Shown: positions 10,923 to 20,080 of the stretch, piece after piece
How positions within the stretch are numbered: the stretch's first letter is position 1
Layout: each line of letters opens with the position of its first letter
DNA from: Azolla pinnata
Lineage: Eukaryota > Streptophyta > Polypodiopsida > Salviniales > Salviniaceae
Direction: 5' to 3'
Assembly (NCBI GenBank): GCA_037176905.1
Contig: JBBBWG010005681.1
Span: 1-27,635, forward strand
DNA: 27,635 nucleotides
The notes under the pieces: generated by a model
What the model was told of the DNA's origin: nothing
Databases searched by the model: none
Seen by the model: only the letters and a program-made list of their open reading frames with translations
Program-made: the position numbers and the translations under genes

Positions 10923-13444
10923 TCAAATAGATCGTTTTACGTTGGAGACATTTTTTTCGGAAGCTTCAGTAACTCTCTCCTGGTTTGGAAGCTTGAACTG
11001 CTTCCTGAACTCTGACAACACTGACCTTTTAGGGGTAAGTAGTTTTTGTTGCTGTCTTTGAATCTTCTTCAAAGCATGAAATCGGCCACCGCGAAAACCT
11101 AATCCATACCTGAAGCAAAAATAGGACTTTTATGGATAAGAACGGAAAATAAAACTCCCATGCACAACTCAATGATTACTATTATCCAAAGCATTATAGA
11201 TTTCTACCCAATCACCAAAGTTGTTCCAGCCGTTGCAATACAAGATGTCAAACTAACACCCGGTTTCGTCAGTTCTTTGACTTGTCGTTCTTCGAGACTG
11301 TGAACACTTGTCATCTAAAAAACACCACAATGGCAAGAAAAGGTGTCACATTCACTTCCAAGCATTAAATTTAACCCCAAAAATCTGATGTCTACAAGTG
11401 ACCTAACCCAGCCTATGGGGCAAATCATGCTAAAGCACCAGTCTCCTAGAGATATCCAGAACCAAAAAGACTAACAAGAGACAAATGGTGAAGGTATAAT
11501 TGATGTTTGAGAGTGTTTGATGTTGTGGTAGTCATCGTTTAAGCATAACAGAGGGCAGACGTTCAGAACCAAGAATTAAATCTAAGCCCACTACCAGAAG
11601 TAGAAAGAAACTGACAAGACACAAATCAATTACACGTCTCTTTTTGATAATCGGAACAAAAGAAGCTGACAAGACTTCAAATGGTGAAGGTATATCTGAA
11701 GTGCTCAAGCAGAGAGAGTGTTTGATATTGCAATAGTCGTCATAACAATGCACATCTAAAGTGTTTCCTGTCATTATAATACCTGTTATGAAAGAAGATG
11801 AGAGGGGCCAATACATGCTATACAAAAACTAAAGTATGCTTGATTCAAGTTCATGTTTCAATTCTCATTCATAGAAAAAAAAAATCAGCCAATCCTGAGT
11901 TCTCACAAATAATGCCTAAGAAGAACCTACAAAATGAGCTAATATATTGAACAGAGAGAATTGGTAAAGAGGCACACCCATACTTACCACATGTTCTATT
12001 GTGTCTAGCCGTGCTTCAACCTTTTTTTGGTGTAATTGCCGTGCTGCATATCCTGTGAGGCGATGCAATAATGAAGCATAAGCTAAACTTCCTTATTGTG
12101 TCAGTTTCATTGACAATATCTATTTGAAAAGAAATAACTTTGTGATTCACATTCAACCATTGAATAAATTAAGATGGTATTACTGACAAATGAAACAAGG
12201 GCATCGAGTGGCATTGGCAACACCACCATACAAGGAATGCCATGCACATTAGTGACAGACTCGACATATCTGTTATGCCATAACATATTTGTACTCTTGA
12301 GTCTGTATACTGGATTGAATTCTCAATCTCCTTGCCAACCCTGTATGTTCAACAACCAGAATTTGTCCATTTCCCATTTTGAACCAAACCAATGATGCAT
12401 CTTTCATACATGCCACCAGTATGACTGTTATGATTTCCAATGATGAAAATGGGGTACTTTTGTACCCGTTATAATGATGAATCTCAAAGGCCATACTTTT
12501 GCTCTTTTCTACCACGCAACTACTGACTTTATCAACGTTTTATACTTCTATTGTGATGCTATTTGTCATTGCCCCAAAAGACATGATTGGGCACTCATTG
12601 CATTCCCACATTTGACATACCAGAAGGAGCTGAACAGTAACAGTACCAAAACCCAGAAAATAGGAACCAGAAACTCCGTGGACATTAATATTTGAACTTT
12701 CTTCCATATCTCTATTTTGTATATCAGGGAAGAATGATGATCCCATGAAAGGAGAAGGTAGGAAGAAAACAGAAGTGATATGCAAAAACAAGTTTTGAAT
12801 CAACATTTAGGGTGGATATAGGTCACTCCATCCCCAAAGGAGAAGTTGTGCAGAGGGAGATACGTCTGAAATCAGTGATGTTTGCTTCCTTTTATGTTTT
12901 TGTTTTTCTTTCAAACTTGAGAGCATTTGCAGCGGAAGCTACATACCAGCCCAAGCAGCCCCTGCAGAAGCCAGAGATGCAGCAAGTGTTAAGACCACTT
13001 TGTGCCTCTCAAACACATCCTGCACAGACAAAGAAATTGAACAAGCGAAAAAATGAAGAAGCAAAATTCAACTTCCTCTTGAGAAGAAACGCCCAGGAGG
13101 GAGAGGAAGCAGATGGAAACAGTGGAAAAGAGAAAGCAGGGAAATACTGAGGGAATAGACGAATGGAAGGAACTCTAGGAAAGCATGAAAACAAAGGACA
13201 GAGAAGAACACAGAAAGAAGAAGAAGAAGAAGAAGAAGAAGAAGAAGGAGAAGAAAGAGTTGAAAGAGTGGGAGGAGAAGAAGACCTTGATGGAGAAGTA
13301 AGAGTCGGAGATGGCATTGAAGCTCTGTGCGGATTTGGATTTGAGCTTCCCCACGATGGAACGATACAGGTTCTGCAGCGAAGAATTAGGGTTGGGGGAT
13401 GATGGGACCCATCGGGCAGAAGCTCGCCCAAACGCCATGGACAT
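10923..13444 (-). CDS. Small two-membrane-segment protein, five exons, function unknown
   Basis: Minus-strand exons in transcript order: 13444-13286, 13019-12947, 12052-11988, 11314-11208, 11109-10923. All borders are GT..AG, the phases match, and the lengths sum to 591 nt (196 residues plus TGA). Residues 1-45 are rich in Ser, Arg and Lys and nearly free of acids, like an organellar presequence. After SDSYFSIKDVFERHK comes a hydrophobic, small-residue segment VVLTLAASLASAGAAWAGYA (about 61-80). A charged helix RQLHQKKVEARLDTIEHV follows, then a second segment SCIATAGTTLVIGYGLGF (about 123-140), GGR, and a basic C-terminal tail containing LLTPKR. The glycine pattern suggests a helical hairpin in a membrane. 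I do not recognise the family with certainty. A second Met at 13438 could also start. The transcript would begin in or upstream of the purine-rich tract at 13450-13685 (read as GAA on this strand). The ORF track alone would show only the first and last pieces. Confidence 0.75.
11457..11755. repeat. Imperfect direct repeat in intron 3 of the two-segment gene
   Basis: About 11470-11540 and 11664-11752 share the blocks CTNACAAGA, CAAATGGTGAAGGTATA, GAGAGTGTTTGAT and TAGTC.TC, offset by roughly 195 bp. A partial third block (CTGACAAGACACAAATC) lies between them near 11610. This looks like an old tandem duplication inside the intron 11315-11987. Confidence 0.65.
13217..13260. repeat. (GAA)n microsatellite inside intron 1 of the two-segment gene
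   Basis: Near-perfect GAA run on the plus strand; on the coding (minus) strand it is a (TTC)n pyrimidine tract inside the 266-bp intron 13020-13285. It starts roughly 25 nt after the splice donor and makes the acceptor side strongly pyrimidine-rich. Confidence 0.85.
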
Positions 13445-13449
13445 GGAAG

Positions 13450-13685
13450 CTTCTTCCCCTGTTCCTCTTCTTCTTCTTCTTCTTCTTCTTCTTCTTCTTC
13501 CCCTGTTCCTCTTCTTCTTCTTCTTCTTCCCCTGTTCCTCTTCTTCTTCTTGCTTCTTCTTCTTCTTCTTCTTCTTTCCCTGTTCCTCTTCCTCTTCTTC
13601 TTCTTCTTCTTCTTCTCTTTCCCCTGTTCCTCTCCTCTTCCTCTTCCTCTTCCTCTTCTTCTTCTTCTTCTTCTTCTTCTTCTCT
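13450..13685. repeat. Long (CTT)n polypyrimidine tract with repeated CCCTGTTCC units
   Basis: About 235 bp of almost pure pyrimidine on the plus strand. The word CCCTGTTCCTCTTC recurs five times (about 13457, 13501, 13530, 13578, 13622; the last reads CCTCTCC), separated by variable CTT or CCTCTT runs. The tract sits immediately upstream of the minus-strand start codon at 13444, so a transcript would carry a GAA/GAG-rich leader. ORFs through it encode only Leu/Phe/Ser, Glu or Arg runs and are not genes. Confidence 0.92.
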
Positions 13686-13744
13686 CAGCAAAGACCATGA
13701 GAATTTTCTACACATACATACATACATCCACATCCGTCTCGATC

Positions 13745-13853
13745 ATATGCCCATCACCATCACCATCACCATCACCATCATCACCATCACCATCACCATC
13801 ATCACCACCACCATCACCATCATCACCACCACCATCACCATCATACACCATGG
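13745..13853. repeat. CAT/CAC (ATCACC) microsatellite
   Basis: A (CATCAC)n array with interspersed CATCATCAC and CACCACCATCAC variants, directly following the CTT tract. It has regular internal higher-order spacing. A His/Ser/Pro/Thr-rich ORF reads through it but has no other support. Confidence 0.9.
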
Positions 13854-13860
13854 CTCCCAA

Positions 13861-14243
13861 AGAGAGGACATGGATGAGGTCAAATTGTTCTTCAGCATCA
13901 TAGATCTATATATAGCTTTGTATTCCTCCTCATTAAGTCATTTCTAGCTCACAAGCTAACTGTTTTTAACCGCCCAAACAGCATGTAGATCAAATAATCA
14001 AGAAGCTAGTTAGCGGTAGCTCTTTAGAACATATGGGTGAGGTCAAGCTAACTGTTTTTAACTGCCATAGAGAGGACATGGATGAGGTCAAATTGTTCTT
14101 CAGCATCATAGATCTATATATGACTTTGCATTCCTCCTCATTAAGTCATTTCTAGCTCACAAGCTAACTGTTTTTAACCGCCCAAACAGCATGTAGATCA
14201 AATAATCAAGCAGCTAGTTAGCGGTAGCTCTTTAGAACATATG
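13861..14243. repeat. 208-bp tandem duplication
   Basis: AGAGAGGACATGGATGAGG starts at 13861 and again at 14069, and GCGGTAGCTCTTTAGAACATATG ends at 14035 and 14243, so the period is 208 bp throughout. The two copies differ at only a few positions (for example ATATAGCTTTGTATT versus ATATGACTTTGCATT), so the duplication is fairly recent. A shorter word, AAGCTAACTGTTTTTAACNGCC, occurs three times (about 13952, 14046, 14162). No coding frame spans it. Confidence 0.93.
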
Positions 14244-14290
14244 ATCCCATCCTCATAGTCAGCTGTTCACTATCCCTCTTATCTGATCAT

Positions 14291-14647
14291 ATGGGCTCTC
14301 TTCATCTATCCCATCTTTCCAAAAAGCAATGCAACAATGCTTCTTCAATTCCAGAAACGAGTACACCTTCCGAATTCGTATCCAATGGGAAAAAAGAAAA
14401 CAAAACAGGATCAGATCATTCCCATGGTCACCGACATGAACAACAATGGTGGACTCGGGCCCAAATCGAGGATTTCAGCAAGCTTAATTCATCATTAGGC
14501 TTACCGATATGGCACAAAAAAAGCAATGGAATGGGATACTACCTTATGCATGAAGATTTGTCCAAATTAACCAAAATGCGACAAAGAATGGAACCCCATC
14601 ATGAGCCTATCGATCCATGTTGTGAACACGGGGAAGAACCACAATGA
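14291..14647 (+). CDS. Hypothetical small protein, 118 residues, weak
   Basis: An ATG-to-stop frame beginning just after the 208-bp duplication. The translation is Ser/His/Lys-rich at the start (KENKTGSDHSHGHRHEQQWW), then has a more protein-like part, QIEDFSKLNSSLGLPIWHKK, ending Cys-Cys-rich. I see no known domain, membrane segment or signal. It lies in the 3' flank of the minus-strand gene 15035-20080 and points toward it. It could be a chance ORF, an exon of a spliced transcript or the remnant of a mobile element. Confidence 0.28.
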   Translation: MGSLHLSHLSKKQCNNASSIPETSTPSEFVSNGKKENKTGSDHSHGHRHEQQWWTRAQIEDFSKLNSSLGLPIWHKKSNGMGYYLMHEDLSKLTKMRQRMEPHHEPIDPCCEHGEEPQ

Positions 14648-14699
14648 GAACAATTTAGACAAATACTTTCACTGCATTTACCTTGTCAATAGCGACTTT

Positions 14700-14800
14700 G
14701 GGGGTGGGTTTTGTTTCAACCAGGCGGTTCGGTTCTTCCCCTTAAAAAAAACACCACAGGTCGAGAGTTCGATCCCAGCCCCTCTCAGATTGCCGCAAAT
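14700..14800 (+). mobile_element. Possible tRNA-derived SINE remnant
   Basis: Contains GAGAGTTCGATCCCAGCCCC (about 14764-14783), which closely fits the B box/T-arm of tRNA-derived elements, and a second weaker B-box-like word GGTTCGGTTCTTCC just upstream. No clean A box, acceptor stem or target duplication was found, so this is at best a degraded remnant. Confidence 0.33.
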
Positions 14801-15034
14801 GGCCATCTGACCTCAGTTTTAGATCATGATACAGAGTATTACAGATTTTCTTGGCAGCTACATTCTTTCTAACAGAAAGAATCAGCTTGAACAGTTGGAA
14901 GAAGCATTTTCAACTTCGCGAGAATGTTTGGTGAAGAGAAATACAGAAAAAACTGAAACTACTTCTGCAAGCCCAGCTTCTTTTTGTTATCTAGATGATC
15001 GATCATCATCATCATCACCGTCATCATCGTTCAA

Positions 15035-18000
15035 TCAGTCTGGAATGGGTTTCCCAAGTGATCGATTAGGCTGTCGATTCGCTTTCTTGTTTATATCACA
15101 CCACGCCTTGCTTTTGTTTCGAACTTCAGCTCTGTGAGAGCTTTGATCTCTGGTTCGAAAAGGACTAGGCTCGAGCTCATCCGGGTGGATGTCATTGTCA
15201 TTGTCCCCCGAATGCTGAGATGACAGTCGATGCTGAGGTTGCCCTCGAGAACTTCTCCGACCTGTGGGTGGTGGATGGGTCTCTTTCCGCTTTTGACCTA
15301 TTGAATGCTGCTGATGATATATATGGTTACCATCACTAGTCCTAGGAGGAAAGACAACGCAAGGCCCATTGAGCTTGTTTGGTTGCCTGGGCTTTACAGC
15401 CTCCACTGCTTCATCATCTTCAATGATGGAGCTGACCAGCTTTGATCCTATCTTAAGAATCTTGCCTCTTGTGTTGCTTTGTATGTTGTTCTTCTCGCTG
15501 CTTCTCAGGTCATCTTTCTGGTTGCTTCTCAGGTCAGCTTTCTGGTTGCTTCTCAGGTCACCCTTCTGGTCGCTTTTCAGATCCATCTGTACATCACTTT
15601 TTGGGTTGCGTTGGAGAAGTGGTGACAATTGGCTATCCTGTCTCTTTCTCTCCTGCAATGTGAAGCACAACATGTCAAGCTGCTTCTTATCCACCAGCTT
15701 CTTCAGTTTTTCCTTAGAGCTTCTGCAATCTGAAGGCTCCATAATCTTACATTTAGGACTTGATACCTTGGTGGTCCCCCCTGCTATAGCATGCTTGGAA
15801 CTGCTTTCCCCATGCTTTGAATTGCTAGGACACCTATTTACATCATCTTCCTGATATGCACTCAACCTTCCCCCAGTTTTCTTTTTGGGCGCAAAGCTCA
15901 TAAGTATAGCAGCTGCAAGGCAATCACTATCCGATATATGTGGTAGATCATCATTCCATTCATCTAATGCAACAACTCCCTTGTACTCAAACACGGACTT
16001 TGCGGAGGGAAGAATAGGTAGGTTCTCATAATCGTCACTAGTAGTTGGTTTCCGCTTACGAGAAATTGAGCTAGAAAATTCCTTTGCGTTGTTTTCCGAT
16101 TCTTTGGAGGAGCATTCTCTCTCAGCCTTGATGGTACAAGGTGCTTCAGTGTGTGACGACTGCATAGAACCTGCTGCTTGTACAGTCGTCTGATTCGATG
16201 AGCCCAAGTCTGCAGATTGAATGGTTTTTGCTCTGGTATCATTGTCATCCTTTCTACAACGTCCCTTAACAGGCACACTTGGTAGCAGGGAATCGCCTAT
16301 AATGAGAAACAAACACAACAAAATTTATGAGTAAATACAGCTGAAGAGATATGGAAAACAAATTAAATAAGTTTATGTTATACCCTACTTCTGGAGTCAA
16401 TGGCTCTGTTATACAGTGCTTGCAAGTAAAAGAAATCAAAAACATGTTTCAAAAGAGAGAAGTGAAGCTTTCTCTGACATCCTGGACTATGAGCCTGAAC
16501 CACCAGCTCGTTTAAGCATCTAGAGAATATCCTGGCTTTGGATGCACACTCAAAATAGCACAAAGTCTGAAAGAAAAGATTAATGTTTTTCTACATTCCA
16601 AGGTACCCTTCAAAGGTCTCTGGGTTAGGGTATCTTCTCACTGCTAACTTTACAAGTTATGCCACACAACAAGAAAAATTATCAGCATACACCTGGGAGA
16701 GACACTAATGCTTTCCTGATTTAGCTCCCAAATCCATATCTATCATGAAACTTAATGAGAAGGTATACTGCACAACGAGCAAATTTATCAGCATACACTT
16801 GAGAAAGACAATTATGTTTTCCTGATTTTGGCACATAAATCCATATCTATCATGAAACCTAATGACAAGTTATACCCACACACCAAGCAAAATTATCGGC
16901 ATACACTTGAGAAAGACAATTATGTTTCCTAATTTTGGCACCCAAATCAATATCTATCATGAAACTTACTTTTGGGCCTTTCAAACTGTTTCATCTCAAC
17001 CACGTCCCTGATCTCTGCACCATTTCCTAAATAATCCTTCCCTTCATAAATTCTCGACTGTAAATGTATGTCCCGATTATCAACAAGATGGTTATTACAC
17101 AAACCTTCCATGCCTTCTAAGCTTGAGCTCCCTACTGACATATTCACATGTTCGCTGCTGACATGAGACTTGTCAAATGTTGTGCTTCCTTCATGCAATT
17201 CATCCTTGCTTGGTACCATGTTGCTTTCTTGACCTGACACTGCAAAGTCCTGATTGTCTTCATAGGCATGTTCAAGAGTTCCTCTTCTCGCAGACGCACT
17301 GCCTCCTTCCTTGGGGCTTGTGGATTGCTCATTATTGTTTAACTCACCTTCCAATAAACATTCCATTCTTTTTTGTTCCGTATTTTCATCAGAAGATACA
17401 GAAGAAAAATTGTGCTCCTTGGCTGAAGAATTCTCGGTGGTACTTGAATCATTTCGGCCTGCACATGGAGGATCAGAAACACGGCATGGTGTAGCAGAAT
17501 TGGCTTCTTCATTCACATTTTCTGATGTCCGCTCTTTCTGCATGTGTAATGCTGATGCCATAGGCATATTCAAAACACTTGGTTGCAAAGATGCCATCAA
17601 AGTCCCTACGCCAGCCTCATCTTCATGCATCACTTCTTTACCCTTTGCTTCATCTCTCTGGATAAAAGCTTTCTTTTCTGGACATTTTGAATGATCCTGT
17701 GGGGAATCCGAAGGATTTTCATCCAGCTGGTTCTCAGGTGAAACTACCTTTAAATCAATCCTATCAGCACCAACCTTTGATAAAAGATTTGAAGATTTCT
17801 CGAAGGGACGCTTTTGAATTATTTGATGAACATTAGGATAATAATTTCCAGTATTCGATGTGTTCCAAGGACTCTTCCCTTCAACTTGACTTATCGGTAG
17901 ACCACCAACCTGGGGTCCAATGTGCAATGCATCACTCACATGAGCACTATAGATCCCCTGTTGCAAATATATGTCTCCATGTGCATTTTGGGATGGTTGC

Positions 18001-20080
18001 AGGCATGAGATCTGGTTTACATTTGTTAACGGTTTTACAAACACAGCTTGTGATTGTTGGTAAGGTCGAAATTGCATAACCGAATTCTCCTGATAACAAA
18101 ATTTCTCTTCACGATCTTTGTGCTGCCCTTTCAAGCTCCCAGCAGTAACTACACCAGCAAATTGACCTCCTGGTAAATACGTTTCTGATGTGAAAGATAT
18201 CGCTGATGTTTCAAGAGAACTAACAAATTGTACAGCTGATTCTGCAGATGGCTTTGTCCAGTTCCCAACCAAACTCGATGTTGCTACATGGCTTTTAGAG
18301 CTTTGATGGGCATATTGATGGTAATCCTTAAGGAATGGTTCAGCTGTCCCATGAAGCGGTATCAGCTTCTCCTGTCTTTGAGTTGAACTGGATGGTTTAA
18401 CGCTATCGCCAGGTCCCTGGTGCCAAACATCCGGCAAATCAGTGATGACTTGTTTTAGCACATTACGGAATGCATACAAAAAAGGTACACCAGAGTATTC
18501 TTATAGAGGAGAAAGGACCTGATAACGCCAGGGTGTGTCATCGCCTACAGCTCGGCACACCAAATCCACATGAGATTCAATTTGAGCTAATGTTGTCTTG
18601 CACGCACCGGCTACACTCTGTCCTTTTGCACCCCCAAAAGCCATGCTTTTATTATCCAGGGCTGGAAGATTTTCAGCTGGATTCGGTCTACAGTTGGAAT
18701 CTTGGAATGATTTTGATGAAGATAAAGAAGCTGTACTACAAGATGTAGGAGCACTATTCTCCCCAGCCATTGTGTTGCTCATGCCATAGTTGGAGCTTGA
18801 ATAGACCTTGACGTTCACTTGATGAGAACTTGTGCAAACAGGCTCACTCAGGGGTAGATTTACATTTTCCAATTGGTCACATTCATCATCAGAGTCATCT
18901 TCAGGTAGTTGTTCAAGGTCTATAACCTTTTTCCTTGCTGAGCTGTTTGTGTTCTTAGGCTCTAGTTTTATGACGATTCCTGCATCTTTTTGCTGCTTTG
19001 AAAGATCGTCTATGTCCTTAATTGTCTTTTCCAAGTCGGGATATGGTCTTACCTTGACAGACTTTAATGATTCGGTAACTGCCATTGGTATGGGTTTTGA
19101 TTCCCAGAAGTTCATTATTTGTTTTAAATTATCATGGTGCTCGGGTAGACTCTGTATACTTTGGCCAATTGATTGAGAACATCCGATGTAAAACATTGAG
19201 TTCCCCCCATCCTTTGCTTTGTGCATTAATGATTTCTGGACTTCATATAGCTTATGGAGGTCATGCACCTGTTAAATAGATCTCTCTTGCTCTTTTCTGA
19301 AAGAAAATCGCTCAAAGATTCCTATATTGTATATACCATTCTAGAGAGATGATCGTCTGAGATTAAAAGCATGCTATTTACAGAAAGACAAATAGATTTA
19401 GGTACATCCATATCAATGATTTATACATGATGGACTGCAAATCCAAAGAATGCCTATCCATTGGAATGTTGACCGTTTTCCAAGAATCATTTGTACACAC
19501 AACATGTATGCACACTCAAGAAATTGAGTCTCCTATGATATAATGGATCTACCGATAGATTCCTTGCTGATGTAGAATTAAAAAACGAATCAATTCAGGA
19601 AATTAGCTTCTTAACTTTTTTAAAGGACTTGGAAACATGGTTTTCAAATCTTTCTACACCTCTTGATAAATGTATATTACAAGACGTAAGGATCTTTAGG
19701 ATTTCAAAAAAAATCTTCATACCTCTTATTCCGAGGAATTGTTAAAATTTCATGGCATCGTGAAACTCTAATTTTGCTGTCTGCACAAGTGTTTCATTTA
19801 CATATTTCCAGTGGATTTCTGATTTTATTTTTTGTTCCAAACTGCTCCATGCTTATTTTGCAACTCCTTGAAGTGACTGACATGAGAAGACAACGAAAGT
19901 TACAAACTTAAAACTGACCTGCTCTTTGAATGTCTTCTCGTGTTCTAGCATGATCTCTCTCACAGAAGTTTGATTCATGATAGTAATATGTTTCATCACG
20001 TCAGTATTCATTATCATTTGATGCCGTTCCACTGCTTGAGTACCAAAGTTATCCATGTTTTCAGTACTAGAACCAGCCAT
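15035..20080 (-). CDS. Large disordered, probably nuclear protein with DUF863-like N-terminus, 1206 residues
   Basis: Minus-strand coding exons: 20080-19919, 19268-18519, 18416-16970, 16296-15035. Borders are GT..AG, phases agree and the lengths total 3621 nt. The start ATG at 20080 has an in-frame TGA upstream. Residues 39-72 form a helix, IMLEHEKTFKEQ joined to VHDLHKLYEVQKSLM. This resembles the conserved N-terminal helix of plant DUF863 and related uncharacterised nuclear proteins, as does KKVIDLEQLPEDDSDDE at about 167-183. The rest is Ser/Gln/Asn-rich and mostly low in order. A basic motif SRKRKP (about 865-870) could be a nuclear signal, followed by EWNDDLPHISDSDCLAAAIL and SFAPKKK (to about 926). 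Residues 1023-1060 carry four copies of an 8-residue DLRSNQK-type repeat. DUF863 function is unknown and the assignment rests on the N-terminal motifs only. Splicing 18519 to 18416 uses a short intron (102 bp); without it a stop follows five codons later. Confidence 0.78.
15489..15600 (-). repeat. 24-bp coding repeat (DLRSNQK units)
   Basis: On the plus strand GCTTCTCAGGT recurs at 15499, 15523 and 15547 with a variant GCTTTTCAG at 15571, an exact 24-bp period. On the coding strand this gives four 8-residue units of the type K-x-D-L-R-S-N-Q. The period is a multiple of three, so copy-number change would keep the frame. Confidence 0.88.
16389..16566 (-). other. Candidate alternative or missed exon in the DUF863-like gene
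   Basis: Inside the intron between 16970 and 16296, a 178-nt stop-free frame is bounded by a strong acceptor (TTTTCTTTCAG) and a donor (GAA|GTAGGG). The donor leaves phase 1, exactly as the downstream exon at 16296 needs. The 59-residue translation (TLCYFECASKARIF...LQALYNRAIDSR) looks protein-like. Its own start phase does not fit the donor at 16970: joined there, the frame hits TGA within six codons. It may be a cassette exon that triggers decay, a part joined by an exon I did not find, or chance. Confidence 0.4.
16640..16968. repeat. Three-copy ~107-bp tandem repeat in an intron
   Basis: ATC(A/G)GCATACAC recurs at 16681, 16787 and 16895 and ATCTATCATGAAAC near 16738, 16847 and 16949, giving periods of about 106-110 bp. 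The array occupies most of the intron next to the exon ending at 16970. On the coding strand the first unit begins at the splice donor itself (GTAAGTTTCATGATAGATA). Confidence 0.88.

Noticed and set aside
13009-13698. 229-codon minus-strand ORF rich in Arg/Lys/Glu
   Set aside because: It is a reading of the GAA/CTT tracts in another frame and overlaps the better-supported first two exons of the two-segment gene.
13399-13947. Leu/Phe/Ser- and Thr/Ile-rich plus-strand ORFs
   Set aside because: Pure translation of the CTT and CAT/CAC microsatellites; no independent coding evidence.
14826-15137. 103-codon plus-strand ORF with a short helical start
   Set aside because: Its end overlaps the C-terminal exon of the minus-strand gene and includes an ATC microsatellite translated as Ser; no domain.
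15369-15854. 161-codon plus-strand ORF, Leu/Ser/Cys-rich and superficially membrane-like
   Set aside because: Antisense shadow of the last exon of the DUF863-like gene; the apparent repeats are the complement of the DLRSNQK repeat.
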